Shown: positions 10,395 through 20,650, counted from the stretch's first letter. The stretch is DNA of 64,000 bases from Patella vulgata (GCF_932274485.2 NC_065881.2:8280613-8344612); one strand, 5' to 3'. Notes: a model not told the origin generated them from the letters alone. Made by a program: numbers and translations.

Positions 10395-10765
10395 GCTTGA
10401 TCTCGCTTTAACTACGTACATCTTATCAAGGCCTACGCGTAATACCCTACAAATGTCGGCACTAATTTCGATTGGGTACAAGCCCAGTTTGTGAGTCTAT
10501 CAGATTCCTCGATCGTCGCGAATACCAAGTCTAGGGCTTTCAAGCTAAAATGTCTAGTTGTGACCAGAGCCGTGACAATCGAGTTGCAAAGTTGAAGGTA
10601 CATTCAATGTCAAGGTTTCCGCGGAGGTCGCGATGTCACAACCTCTGATTGGACGCTACTGCTCACGTGTCTGTAGATGACATAGTTATAAGTTCGGGAA
10701 TTGTGAAGTAAACAAGCAACGGCCAGATGTTGTAAAACTCACAGTCGTTGCTTCAGGAACATGAC
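10395..10765 (+). repeat. Dispersed repeat F, copy 1
   Basis: Landmarks are AGAAGGCTTGATCTCGCTTT, CACTAATTTCGATTGGGTAC, GTCTGTAGATGACATAG and AACTCACAGTCGTTGCTTCAG. An inverted copy lies at 43423-43806 and a partial one at 50922-51160. Termini and class are unresolved; no inverted repeats were seen. Confidence 0.75.
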
Positions 10766-10837
10766 ACCTATAGTACGACCGTACTTTTTTCTTTTCTTTT
10801 TAAAAAAAAATATAGAATTGATAGTTAATAAACTGCC

Positions 10838-10984
10838 AATCTGATTAATATACAGATCTATATTTCGTTTCGTTTTTTTTATACTTTCGATGGCCTACAC
10901 TACATGAAGATCTGACCGGTTGTAGTAATAGGTCGCGTCACAGTTCATACGAGCGGCTTTTGACCCTATGCCGTCAGACATTTG
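10838..10984 (+). mobile_element. MITE-C copy 2, right-truncated
   Basis: One complete terminus (AATCTGATTAATATACAGAT, then TTTCGTTTCGTTTTTTTTAT and GGCCTACACTACATG) plus the subterminal GACCGGTTGTAGT block; the other half is missing. Confidence 0.8.
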
Positions 10985-11144
10985 CCTAAGTTTTGACAAA
11001 AAATAGTCTAAATTGTGAAGTACCATTGTCATGATAATTAAATTAGTCCTGATTTTTAGTCCTTCAATTGGATGTAAAAATTAGTTCGTCATATTATCTT
11101 TTAACGTAGATATGGCAGACATCGTTTAACCCTATGATTATGTA

Positions 11145-11426
11145 CTTGTCATGTTAATAAACTCTTAAATGGACGTGGTGTCGGATCTAATATTCTTAAA
11201 ATCGGAGTCATCCGATGGTCTAGAGAGATAATTATGAGCTTGTCATGTTAATAAACTCTTAAATGGACGTGGTGTCGGATCTAATATTCTTAAAGTCGGA
11301 GCCATCCGATGGTCTAGAGAGATAATTATGAGCTTGTCATGTTAATAAACTCTTAAATGGACGTGGTGTCGGATCTAATATTCTTAAAATCGGAGTCATC
11401 CGATGGTCTAGAGAGATGATTGTGAG
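11145..11426 (+). repeat. 94-bp tandem repeat, three units
   Basis: Three nearly identical units start CTTGTCATGTTAATAAACTC and contain GGTGTCGGATCTAATATTCT and CATCCGATGGTCTAGAGAGA. A single diverged relative lies at about 24360-24470, and the flank resembles the MITE-A long form. Confidence 0.86.
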
Positions 11427-11446
11427 CTTGGCACGTTCATAAATGT

Positions 11447-12212
11447 TTAAAGATACATTATGGGAGATTAGATAAATAGTTGGCAGTTCTCACTATAATA
11501 GTTAAAAACTAGACGATGTAAAGGGAATATGCTGAAAATTTCAGTCAAATTGCTTCACTCTAAGCCAAGAAAACCTTATTTTAAAATCTTGGTAGCCTCG
11601 ATTGTCATTGTTAGCGCTGTCTCGATTATCCATTTTTGCGATTAATCATCAACGGACGTTTAACAGCAGATCGGATACAAATCCATTGAAAATCGGACAC
11701 ATAAGATGGCATCGAGAGTTGACTATGGTCTGGATAAGTTAAATGAAATGAAATGGAGTTTAACGTCCTACTGTTCTGCTCCTAAGCTGGGCTAATGAAG
11801 ACGGGCATACGCCATACAGTGTGCCATGATGGAAATTTTGCCCTGACAGCGGCACTACGGCCTACTCTTATATCGAATTCCAACTGCCAAGGGATCTTTT
11901 ACGTGCACGCCAATGTGTACACAGGACCTCGGTTTCTCGTCCCATCCGAACGACTAGACAGCTTTCCTTGTCAACCCCTCCGTCCTGCATCACTGACAAG
12001 GGAGAACCACGCCGGAAAATCTGGATGAACTTTCTCGGCCAATGCAAGGATCGAACACCCGACCTCCAGGCTAGCGAGCTAGCGTCTTACCCACTTAGCC
12101 ACGTGATCCCCGGATAAGTTAAATAAAGTCTAATTAATAATTTAGATAACATTTCAGGCCTAAAGAAAGACCCGCAATTGGCAGATTTAGCTCTTGCACA
12201 ATGCATGTTTAA
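11447..12212. mobile_element. MITE-A copy 1, split by a SINE2
   Basis: Left end TTAAAGATACATTATGGGAG, right end with the inverted CATGTTTAA. About 380 bp without the insert. Terminal inverted repeats are about 16-20 bp around TTAAA.ATACATTATG, and the target is probably TTAA or TA. Family landmarks are ATTTCAGTCAAATT, CTCGATTATCCATTT, GAGAGTTGACTATGGTCTGG and GGCCTAAAGAAAGACC. No coding frame. Confidence 0.84.
11745..12111 (-). mobile_element. SINE2, full length, nested in MITE-A, 13-bp TSD (family reference copy)
   Basis: GGATAAGTTAAAT flanks it at 11732-11744 and 12112-12124. Read in SINE orientation the head has CACGTGGCTAAGTGGGTAAG (A box) and GTGTTCGATCCTTGC (B box). The body has CATCCGAACGACTAGACAGC in complement, ACCGAGGTCC and CACGTAAAAGATCCC, then AAGAGTAGGCC and GGCAAAATTTCC. 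That order matches the V domain of DANA/HE1-type V-SINEs as I remember it, and RUDI is the molluscan member. It ends GGACGTTAAACTCC(ATTTC)n. The insertion is younger than the MITE. Confidence 0.92.
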
Positions 12213-12241
12213 GTAAATAGATTTAGCTCTTTAAAGATCAG

Positions 12242-12545
12242 GGGGAACCACGGTGGTTAAGTGGGTAAGACGCTGGGTCTCTAGCCTGGAGGTTGCGTGT
12301 TCGATCCCTGCATTGGCCCAGAAAGTTCATAGGGGTTTTCCGGCGTGGTTTCCCCTTGTCAGTGGTGCAGAACGGATGGGACGAAAAACCAAGAACCCGT
12401 GTATACATTGCATGCACGTAAAAGATCCCTTGTCAGTTGGAATTCGATGTAAGACTAGGCCATAGTGCCGCTGCCTGGGCAAAATTTCTCTCATCCCTCA
12501 TAGCACACTGTATGCCGTATGCCCGTCTTCATTAGCCCAGTATTT
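12242..12545 (+). mobile_element. SINE2, complete head, 3' truncated
   Basis: The head GGGGGAACCACGGTGGTTAA and B box GTGTTCGATCCC are intact and the body runs to CTTCATTAGCCCAGTAT. The ACGTTAAACC end and (ATTTC)n tail are missing. Loss at the 3' side is not the usual outcome of reverse transcription and suggests a later deletion. Confidence 0.85.
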
Positions 12546-12664
12546 CTTCAGGTGAATGCTTTAGATCGTTTGAAGTGTTTGACGGTGACCCTCACTCTAA
12601 AAATGCCAACACGTGTCTAGTTAATGTAAGGTGCAATGTACGTGTGCACTGACAGAGAGAGAAT

Positions 12665-12831
12665 TTTCCTCCGGCAGCGACAAACATGTGTCTATATATT
12701 TCCCTCATAGCACCGTTAAAGACCCTTACTCGCAAGCGAATTATTGAAATAAAATTGAAGCATATGTTAGTCCAGAAATGACCTAATTGGTGTCGAGTGG
12801 ACGTTAAACCCCATCTCTCCCTCTCTCTCTA
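12665..12831 (+). mobile_element. SINE2 scrap joined to 5'-truncated SINE1
   Basis: A short SINE2 scrap (TTTCCCTCATAGCACC, about 12698-12714) adjoins SINE1 sequence from CTTACTCGCAAGCGAATTAT to GGACGTTAAACCCCATCTCT. Confidence 0.72.
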
Positions 12832-12918
12832 AACCCCTTTCCATTCCTTGCAGCTTACATTAAGTAGACACGTGTTGACATTTTTAGAGTGCGGGCCACC
12901 GTCAAACTCTGAACGAAA

Positions 12919-12919
<1 letters not shown>

Positions 12920-12953
<34 letters not shown>
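12920..12953 (+). repeat. (ATA)n microsatellite
   Basis: About eleven ATA/ATT-register triplets in a row. Confidence 0.9.
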
Positions 12954-12956
<3 letters not shown>

Positions 12957-13222
12957 ATATCTATATTGCGCGCATTCCATCCAAACAGTATGCTCATGGC
13001 GCAGGTTTGTTTAGCTCTTCTTTTTTTTCTAACCGAATGTCTCTTTAAAAATATGGCTGGGTGTCGTAACTGGGTTTATAAACACGGGTATAAGGAGTTC
13101 AGTGAACTCTTGTATGGTATACAAATACATGGAATGCTATAGTAAATATATAGTAGCCACATTCATTACTATCGACACAATACCAATGTAAACAAATATC
13201 GTGGCTTAAAGAGAATGTAAGT

Positions 13223-13447
13223 CAAAAATGACAGAGGGAGAGGGAGACATGGGCTTTAACGTCCACTCGACACAAACTAGGTCATTTCGGGACTAACATA
13301 TATGGTTTAATTTCATTTCAATAAATCGCTTGCGCGTAGGGGTCTTTAGCAGTGGGAGGAAACCGGGGGACCCGGAGAAAACCCACGAGATTGGACAAGC
13401 GACCCTACTCCTTGGTCACGTACAACCGAGGATTCGAAACAAAAATG
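13223..13447 (-). mobile_element. SINE1, 5' truncated
   Basis: GGGCTTTAACGTCCACTCG through the core to GAGGATTCGAAAC, where the tRNA-like head stops. Confidence 0.82.
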
Positions 13448-13486
13448 ACAGGCTTTGTGTCAATAAGTTTTAGATCGAGTTTAAAA

Positions 13487-13715
13487 GAAATGAAATGAAA
13501 TGGGGTTTAACGTCCTAGTGTTGTGCTCCGAACTGGGCTAATGAAGACGGGCATACGCCATACAATGTTCTATGAGTGACATTTTGCCGGGACAGCGGTG
13601 CTACGGTCTGCTCTTATATCGAATTCCAACTGTCAAGAGATGTTTTACGTGTAGACCAATGTGTACACGTGACCTCGGTTTTTCGTTCCATCCGAACGAC
13701 AAGACAGCTGTCCTG
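13487..13715 (-). mobile_element. SINE2, 5' truncated
   Basis: GAAATGAAATGGGGTTTAACG to GACAAGACAGCTGTCCTG; the head half is missing. Confidence 0.84.
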
Positions 13716-14100
13716 CGCGAGGGTAAAAGAATTGGAATGAGATGCAAAAACCCCTACGCGTGCGCTAAGATAACAAAAATGAAAATAAGACAACTTGTCT
13801 GCGATATCACCTTCGGTGGAAGCGGACCTTAAACACTAAAAACAACAACAACAACTCGGCCTTCGAAATAATCGATCCCCACTTTATCGCCAGGTAAACG
13901 AACACCATGACCTAGCAGGGACCCGGTACACAGGTCAAGAAACGGAACCCAACTGCTTTGTATTAGCGTGTTTCCAAATATCGACTACATTAACCCAGTT
14001 TTCGTTACAGGTTACTTCGTTTCTTTAAAGGTGAGTGGTTTCAATGTTTTTATTTGAGAGTTCGTGACACAGTTTTCTATCGCTGTACACACACACCATG
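13716..14100. other. Unannotated spacer
   Basis: No supported gene or repeat. Confidence 0.4.
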
Positions 14101-14309
14101 GGCTAAATCTATTTGTTAAGGCCAGCTCAAGTTTCGCCAAGGTCTCTGCGAGATGTAAATACGGTTAGGGCACGTGACTGTTGGCGAGATAATAGGTTAG
14201 GGTTTGGGTAAGCATTAGGGTTAGGTCCAGGGTTCGGATTACCGCTAGCTTTGTTTACATCTCGTGACCCTGGACCAAACCTGAAGTTGGCCTTATAAAA
14301 TAGATCTAA
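14101..14309 (+). mobile_element. MITE-E copy 1 (telomere-like core)
   Basis: Starts GGCTAAATCTATTTGTTAAG GCCAGCTCAA and ends with the inverted GGCCTTATAAAATAGATC. The terminal inverted repeat is about 30 bp. The core has runs close to TTAGGG: GGTTAGGGTTTGGGTAAGCA and ATTAGGGTTAGGTCC. Three more copies lie at 34749, 35881 and 37509. Confidence 0.8.
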
Positions 14310-14392
14310 TACACACCATGTGACATTTAATAACGACTATGTTTACTAAGATTCTAAACAGCGACATTGTATGAGGAAATAACGTGTGTTTC

Positions 14393-14878
14393 ATGGAGAG
14401 TGAGAGAGAGGGAAACGTCCAATCGACACAAACTAGGTCCTGACAAGGACAGCTGTCTAGTCGTTCGGATGGGACGAAAAACCGAGGTCCCGTGTACACA
14501 TTGGCGTGTACGTAAAAGATCCCTTACCAGTTGGAATTCGATATAAGAGTAGGCCGTAGCGCCGCTGCCCGGGCAAAATTTCCCTCATAGCACACTGTAT
14601 GGCGTATGCCCGTCTTTATTAGCCCAGGTTAGGAGCAGAACAGTAGGACGTTAAACCCCATTTCATTTCAGGTAACTTCGGGACTAATATATAGTTTAAT
14701 TTTATTTCAATAATTCGATTGCGCGTAGGGGTCTTTAGCAGTGGAAGGACATCGGAGGACCCGGAGAGAACCGACGAGGTTGGACAGGCGGGATATCGAA
14801 ACCACACCACTTGATTCAATGACACTACGTGTGATCAAGCGCGTACGCATTAACCGGTTGGCCACTCACCTCCCAAAG
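14393..14878 (-). mobile_element. SINE1 split by a SINE2
   Basis: The tail and AACGTCCAATCGACACAAAC stop at 14437. The SINE1 body resumes at about 14670 (TAACTTCGGGACTAATATAT) and continues to the head GGTTGGCCACTCACC. Confidence 0.82.
14438..14669 (+). mobile_element. SINE2, 5' truncated, nested in SINE1
   Basis: Runs from CTGACAAGGACAGCTGTC to CCCCATTTCATTTC. AGGT occurs at both junctions and may be a short target duplication. Because it interrupts SINE1, it is the later insertion. Confidence 0.83.
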
Positions 14879-14905
14879 TTGATTTGTTCAGAATGCAGTA
14901 CTTTG

Positions 14906-15181
14906 CAGGCGCGGATCCAGAGGGGGGGGGGGGGCGCACCCGGCGCACGCCTATTTTTTGCGGTGGCGAACAATGTATTGCCCATATATATTCGCGCGGG
15001 CAAGGAACGAGCCGGTTGCTGACTTGGTTTATTGCCCGTCAGTCCGCCCATCGAGGGCCGGGCTCCGGTTGGTGACTTGGTTGATTGGCCGTCAGTCCGC
15101 CTATTGAGGGCCGGACTACGCACTCCCAAGGGGGGGGGGCAGCACGCACCCCCTTTCTGAGAATCCTGGATCCGCCCCTTG
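14906..15181 (+). mobile_element. hAT-like non-autonomous element (GGATCCAG termini), copy 1
   Basis: Ends CAGGCGCGGATCCAG and CTGGATCCGCCCCTTG are inverted repeats flanked by G-rich runs. The body has GCCGGTTGCTGACTTGG and a partial internal duplication (GCCCGTCAGTCCGCC twice). Such 'GGGGCGGATCCAG' ends are common in animal hAT-type MITEs (from memory). An inverted relative lies at 47450-47689. The expected 8-bp duplication is not clear. Confidence 0.68.
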
Positions 15182-15231
15182 TTTGCACTTTTTCCAATCT
15201 TAATGATTACGAGAATTCATTGTTTCTGCAT

Positions 15232-15300
15232 TCGGGATAATGAAGTCGAGCCTACGCCAGGCCGTGTGCTGTAGGGAAAATCTGAACGAGCGAGATATAA
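15232..15300 (-). mobile_element. Diverged SINE2 fragment
   Basis: ATTCGGGATAATGAAGTCGA, CCTACGCCAGGC and GGGAAAATCTGAACG parallel SINE2's tail-side body. A sister fragment with the same changes lies at 56871-56945, so this may be a separate subfamily. Confidence 0.6.
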
Positions 15301-15614
15301 TACGTTTTAAATCATAAGGTGTGTCATTAAGTTAAGTGGTATGGTTTCGATTCCCTGTTGTATTTGACAAGGAGTAGGGTCGCCTTTCCAACCTCGCGGG
15401 TTTTATCTGGGTCCTCCGGTTTTCTCCCACTGCTAAAGATCTTACACATTAGCGTGCACGTAAAAAATCTCCTGACAGTTGGAATTCGATATAAGAGTAG
15501 GCCGTAAAGCCGCTGTCCGGGCAAAATATCCCTCATAGCACACTGCATAGCGTGTGTCCGTCATTAGCCCAGTCGAAGCAGAACAGTAGGACGTTAAACC
15601 CCATTTCATTTCCT
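15301..15614 (+). mobile_element. SINE1-SINE2 chimera
   Basis: SINE1 (head from ATAAGGTGTGTCATTAAG to CCCACTGCTAAAGATC, 15310-15443) joins SINE2 body (ACACATTAGCGTGCACG to CCCCATTTCATTTCC). Both parts are in the same orientation, so together they look like one head-to-tail unit with a swapped 3' half. Confidence 0.78.
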
Positions 15615-15767
15615 AATCCCTCTAAAGATCCCTCTAGTGACAAAGTCAAGAGTTCAGAGAGGTTGCATAGCAAAGAAACATATGCCCACTACAGCTAAGT
15701 CGTCCGAGGCTCTCTCTTATTATGCATCGCGAGGTAAATAAAAAGCAAAATCTATTTACAGAAAGTC

Positions 15768-15999
15768 TAGTAAGGACAGTATCTAGTCCTTCGGATGGGA
15801 CGAAAACCTGAGGTCCCGTGAACCCACTGGTGTGCCCGTAAAAGAAACTTTGGCTGTTGGAATTTGAAATAAGAGTTGGCCATAGCGCTACTGTCCGGGC
15901 AAAACTAAAGTTATAGCACAATGCATGGCTTATGCCCGTCATTAGCCCAGTCTGAGCAAAAAAGTAGGACGTAAAATCCCCATTTCATTTCATTTTATT
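15768..15999 (+). mobile_element. SINE2, 5' truncated
   Basis: TAGTCCTTCGGATGGGACGA through the V-like body to CCCATTTCATTTCATTTTAT. It is more diverged than most copies. Confidence 0.78.
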
Positions 16000-16211
16000 T
16001 TATACCATACAATATCAATTGTATGTTGACAAGAAACTTGTGGCAAAGTGATCTATACCTTTCATCAAATTGAATGATCATTTAGGTGAATAGAACTTTA
16101 TGACCACTGCTGGTTTTGATAATATATGATATTGACGTTTCAACTCTGTATAAACTTATGTTAAGGCACGGACTGACTACGATCTTATTAAACATCTAAT
16201 TAATTCAATAT

Positions 16212-16501
16212 GCCCTTTACAAGCTACACATGATATGTGCGCCCTTTACAAGCTACACATGATATGTGCGCCCTTTACAAGCTACACATGATATGTGCGC
16301 CCTTTACAAGCTACACATGATATGTGCGCCCTTTACAAGCTACACATGATATGTGCGCCCTTTACAAGCTACACATGATATGTGCGCCCTTTACAAGCTA
16401 CACATGATATGTGCACCCTTTACAAGCTACACATGATATGTGCGCCCTTTACAAGCTACACATGATCTGTGCGCCCTTTACAAGCTACACATGATATGTG
16501 T
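16212..16501 (+). repeat. 29-bp minisatellite, ten units
   Basis: GCCCTTTACAAGCTACACAT GATATGTGC repeats ten times with only one or two differing bases in two units. The near identity suggests recent expansion. There are no spacers, so it is not a CRISPR array. Confidence 0.95.
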
Positions 16502-16840
16502 ATAACACTCGGCAGAACTTCATGACTTCAAAGTAAATACGCAGTGCAGTTACAGATACCATAATCTGATCAATAAACAATACCATGTATGATGATCACT
16601 CTTGTCCATCTTCCCTAATTGTTGGACGCTATATAAGCAGGAGTTTACTGACAGTAAGTCAGACTTGGAATAAAGGTCATATCACTTGTGCTGATCCTCT
16701 GTTATCTGTAGTGTTACAAACTATGACATAATCAATGGTAATAACTGTAGAAATATCAGATATTAATAAACTATAATTGTGATTCACTGCAATCAAATAA
16801 ACAAACAGCATGCACGTGTCGGTAATCAGCTGACCGTGTT
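16502..16840. other. Unannotated spacer
   Basis: No gene or repeat recognised. A TATAAGCAG motif at about 16633 is not backed by any downstream frame. Confidence 0.35.
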
Positions 16841-17112
16841 ATCGGAAATCGTTTGAAATGAATAAGCGACTTTATTTCATCAACATAAACATCGTGTATA
16901 AATTTTAAAACAATCGCGTGATAGTTTTTATCGGAAATCGTTTGAAATCAGTAAGCTATACTTGATTTCGTCAACATAAAAATCGTGTATAAATTTCAAA
17001 ACAATCGCGTGATAGCTTTCATCTCTAGATTTGTTCGGTGTGATAAGGGACATAACCCCGAGAGCAATTATCGGAAATTGTTGAAACCTTTTCGATCATG
17101 AAAATAAACTCT
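16841..17112 (+). repeat. Degenerate relatives of the 150-bp satellite
   Basis: Two units of TTATCGGAAATCGTTTGAAAT with CGTGTATAAATTT and AACAATCGCGTGATAG, then GGGACATAACCCCGAGAGCA. The word order matches the satellite at 2690-3456. Confidence 0.65.
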
Positions 17113-17192
17113 GTGTTAATTAAGCTCCCCCAGGGCGTTACATTTTTATTTTAAAACAAAACTGGAAATGTCATTTTATTCTTTGTCAAGGG

Positions 17193-17253
17193 TGGTTCGG
17201 TGATCGAATGGTCTAAGGCGTGTCCGTTAGATCATAAGGTTTATCACTGAGGG
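17193..17253 (+). mobile_element. Extra SINE1-type head fragment
   Basis: GTGGTTCGGTGATCGAATGG TCTAAGGCG and GATCATAAGGTTTATCACTGA mirror the start of SINE1 and directly precede a complete SINE1 head. Confidence 0.6.
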
Positions 17254-17676
17254 GGTGGATGGCCAAATGGTTAGCGCGTACACGTTGTATCATAAGGTCT
17301 GCCATTGAGTCAACTGACGTGGTTTCGATTCCCCGGTTGTACGTGACAATGAGTAGGGTCGTCTGTCCAACCTCGTGGGGTCGCCTTTCAAGCCTCGTGG
17401 GTTTTCTCCGGGTCCTCCGGTTTCCTCCCACTACTAAAGGCCCCTACGCGCAAGCGAATTGTTGAAATAAAATTGAACCATATGTTAGTCCCGAAATAAC
17501 CTAGTTTGTGTCGAGCGGACGTTACCCCCCCTCCACTCTCTCTCTCCGGGTCCTCCGGTTTCCTCCCACTACTAAAGACCCCTACGCGCAAACGAATTGT
17601 TGGAATAAAATTGAACCATATGTTAGTCCCGAAATAACCTAGTTTGTGTCGAGCGGACGTTACCCCCCCCCCCCCC
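17254..17676 (+). mobile_element. SINE1 with duplicated 3' half
   Basis: A complete SINE1 (17254-17545) is followed, after a short CT tract, by a second core-to-tail segment (CTCCGGGTCCTCCGG to GCGGACGTTACCC, 17546-17663) and a poly-C run. The two halves share the variants AACCTAGTTTG and GAGCGGACG, so the duplication probably arose within this copy. Confidence 0.83.
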
Positions 17677-17705
17677 AAGATCTCTACGCGCAATCAAATT
17701 AATGA

Positions 17706-18232
17706 TATACAGCGACGTCGGTACGATAAAAAACATAGTCTCGATTATTCATTTCATAATTAAATTATGAATGGAAAATGAAATGCTCCGATTGGGCTAA
17801 TGAAGACGGGCATACGCCATACAGTGTGCTATGAGGGAAATTTTGCCCGGACAGCGGCACTACGGCCTACTCTTACATCGAATTCCAACTTCAAGGGATC
17901 TTTTACGTGCACGCCAATACGTACACGGGACCTCGGTTTTTCCTCCCATCCGAACGACTAGACAGCTATCCTTGTCAGGCCCTCAAACCTGCATCACTGA
18001 CCAGGAAGAACCACGTCGTAAAATCTGAATGAACTTTCTCGGCCAATGCAGGGATCGAACACCCGACCTCCAGGCTAGCGAGCCAGCGTCTTACCCACTT
18101 AGCGATACTATCGAGAGTTGATTATGGTCTGGTTCAGTTAATTAATGCCAAATTAATAATTCAGATAACATTTCAGGCCTAAAGAAAGATCTGCAATAGG
18201 TAGATTTAGCTGTTGCATAGTGTATGTTTAAA
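17706..18232. mobile_element. MITE-A copy 2, left-truncated, with SINE2 inside
   Basis: Left part CGGTACGATAAAAAACATAG to ATGAATGGA, right part CTATCGAGAGTTGATTATGG to GTATGTTTAAA. The left terminus is lost. Confidence 0.72.
17768..18105 (-). mobile_element. SINE2, near full length, nested in MITE-A
   Basis: Tail-side sequence is shortened (GAAATGCTCCGATTGGGC) and the head ends CTTACCCACTTAGCGATA. Confidence 0.82.
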
Positions 18233-18480
18233 GCATGGTGTACGAGATATGGTATATAGATTGGTACTATGTCGGATTGTCGATATACTGTGTAAGTACG
18301 GTTGTACGTGAAAGACTATTTATGTATTCACTATATTTGTACTTAACGCATTCTATAAATAAACTTACGAGAACATACTGCCTTTTAGGATACTTGTTTC
18401 AAAACTAAACTACAATTTAGGTTGGTTGCTAAGAAAAAAAAACAAAACATTTTTTTTTTCATTTAAGACAAACAGAGTTC

Positions 18481-18883
18481 AAGGAGACTTTATGGGAGAT
18501 TAGATAAAAAGTTGACTGTTCTCGTTATAAATAGTTGAAAATAGATAACGTAAATATAATATGTTGAAAAATTCAGTCAAATTGCTCCACTCTCAACCGA
18601 GATATTAGCTTTTGAATTTTAAGCCTAGCCTCGATCATCATTACTAAAGTCGGTACGATACAAAACACAGCCTCGATTATCCATTTTTGGATTTAATCAT
18701 CAATGAGCGTTGAACAGCAGATCAGATTCAAATCCAGTGAATGTCCGACTCATAATATGGTATCGAGAGTTGGTTATGGTTTGGATAAGTTAATAAATGT
18801 CTAATTATTAGTTTAGATAACATTTCAGACCTAAAGAAAGACCTGCAATAGACAGATTTAGCTCTTGTATAATGTATGTTTTA
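18481..18883 (+). mobile_element. MITE-A copy 3, complete
   Basis: Uninterrupted 400-bp copy: TTTATGGGAGATTAGATAAA start, CCTCGATTATCCATTTTTGG middle, CTTGTATAATGTATGTTTTA end. Confidence 0.83.
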
Positions 18884-18965
18884 GGGCCCGTGCATTTTGT
18901 AGTACCGTTGTTATCGGATTGTTTCGTCCGATGTATGTGCTCTACTGGCCGACAATTCATCGCCG

Positions 18966-19206
18966 TATGGATGGCCGAATGGTTAGCACGTGCGCGATGT
19001 ATCATAAAGCCTGTCATTGAGTCAACTGGCGTAGTTGTACGTGACAAGGAGTAGGGTTGCCTGTCCAACCTCGAGGGTTTTCTCCGGGTCCTCCGGTTTC
19101 CTCCCACTGCTAAAGACCCCTACGCGCAAGCGAATTATTGAAATAAAATTAAACCATATTATGTTAGTCCCGAAATAACCTAGTTTGTGTCGAGCGGACG
19201 TTACCC

Positions 19207-19241
<35 letters not shown>

Positions 19242-19350
19242 GGTCCTCCGGTTTCCTCCCACTACTAAAGACCCCACGCGCAAGCGAATTTTGAAATAAA
19301 ATTGAACCAAATGTTAACCACGAAATGACCTAGTGTGTGTCTCTCTCTTT
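18966..19350 (+). mobile_element. SINE1 with duplicated 3' half
   Basis: A full SINE1 (18966-19238, with a short deletion removing the B-box region) is followed by a (CT)n tract and a second core-to-tail segment starting CCAGGTCCTCCGGTTTCC. Same architecture as the copy at 17254. Confidence 0.82.
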
Positions 19351-19369
19351 CTCATCACCATGGGGTTTA

Positions 19370-19465
19370 CAAAATCTAGGCATTTTCATCGTCAAGAGGA
19401 AATTTCTCGGCCAACACCGGAAGCGAACCCACGACCCCCTGGTAAATGATTCAGCAGTATACGCA
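19370..19465 (-). mobile_element. SINE2-like head fragment
   Basis: GGAAATTTCTCGGCCAACAC, GAAGCGAACCCACGACC and GCAGTGAGTCAC recall a SINE2 head in reverse, but with different anticodon-arm text; possibly a related tRNA-SINE. Confidence 0.45.
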
Positions 19466-19611
19466 GTGAGTCACACACAAGAAAATATAATAGGTTTTTT
19501 TTAGTTACTGTATGATATCCATATACCTCACTGTGATCTGACGGAAATTCAACATAACCACGTACATAAAAAAAAGTTCACTATCTACTTTTTAGACTGC
19601 TCACCTGTCGA

Positions 19612-19832
19612 TATGACGTGACTTTCGAGCACAAAATCTGTTACATTCCACCCTATTTTTAATGATGTACTTTGTCGACACTGGAACACAAAATCTGTGA
19701 CATTCCACCCCCTTTTTTAATGACGTACTTTGTCGACACTGGAACACAAAATTTGTTACATTCCACCTCTTTTTTAATGGCGTACCTTGTCGACTTTGGG
19801 GCACAAAATCTTTTACATTCCACTCTAGCTGT
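19612..19832 (+). repeat. About 58-bp tandem repeat, four units
   Basis: Units contain ACACAAAATCTGTTACATTC CACC and TTTTTAATGACGTAC TTTGTCGAC. Frames on both strands stay open by repetition only. Confidence 0.85.
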
Positions 19833-19980
19833 CTTTATAGACGTATTTTTTTTAAAACAAAGTCATATTGTCACTCCACAAAACAATTAATCAACATAAG
19901 ATCCATCAAAATCAAGAAATATATTTTTAACCCAAAAGTTGACCATTATCTAAAGTAACCTAGCGACACAATTACAGATT

Positions 19981-20260
19981 ATGCTAGGTTGCCACTATCA
20001 CGATTCGCTCTACGATTAAAATCGTGGTTTTAATCGTGGAGTAATTGTGGTTATCCTATCACGATTCGCGCTACGATTGAAATCGTGGTTTTAATCGTGG
20101 AATAATCGTGGAGATCCCGTCAGGTCTTATCATATATGGAGGTCAGTCGTAGCAATCGTGTTGATCGTATCGAAACGTATCCGAACGTATCTGTACGTAC
20201 CAGATCGTGGACTTAATAGGGGCAATCGTAACGCTTCGCACGATAGTGGAGACCTAGCAT
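19981..20260. mobile_element. MITE-D copy 1
   Basis: Inverted ends ATGCTAGGTTGCCACTATC and GATAGTGGAGACCTAGCAT, 280 bp. The left half repeats CTACGATTGAAATCGTGGTTT as local hairpins (AATCGTGG/CCACGATT). A second copy lies at 47815-48013. Confidence 0.8.
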
Positions 20261-20296
20261 TAGTCGCAACGAATTTAATGTCTTGTTTTAAAAAGC

Positions 20297-20647
20297 CACT
20301 GGGTTTTAATGTCCTACTATTCTGCTCCAACTGGGATAATGAAGACAGGCGTACGCCATAGAGTGTACTATGAGGAAAATTTTGCCGGGGCAGCGGCACT
20401 ATGGCCTATATCAATTCAAACTGCCAAGGGATATTTTACGTGACGCGCATGTAAACACGCGACCTCGGTTTTTCGTCCCATCCGAACAACTAGACAGCTG
20501 TCCTTGTCAGGCCCTCCGTCCTGCATCACTGACAAGGGGAAACCACGCCGCAAGATCCCGATGAACTTTCTGGGCCAATGCAGGGATAGAACACGGGACC
20601 TCCAGGCTAGCAAGCCAGCGTCCTACGCACTTAGCCACCGTGTCTCC
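20297..20647 (-). mobile_element. SINE2, near full length
   Basis: GGGTTTTAATGTCCTACTAT to the head CACTTAGCCACCGTGTCTCC; contains a 15-bp deletion near TATATCAATTC. Confidence 0.86.
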
Positions 20648-20650
20648 TCT

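Noticed and set aside
16212-16501. CRISPR-like direct repeats
   Set aside because: The 29-bp units abut without spacers, and the context is eukaryotic.
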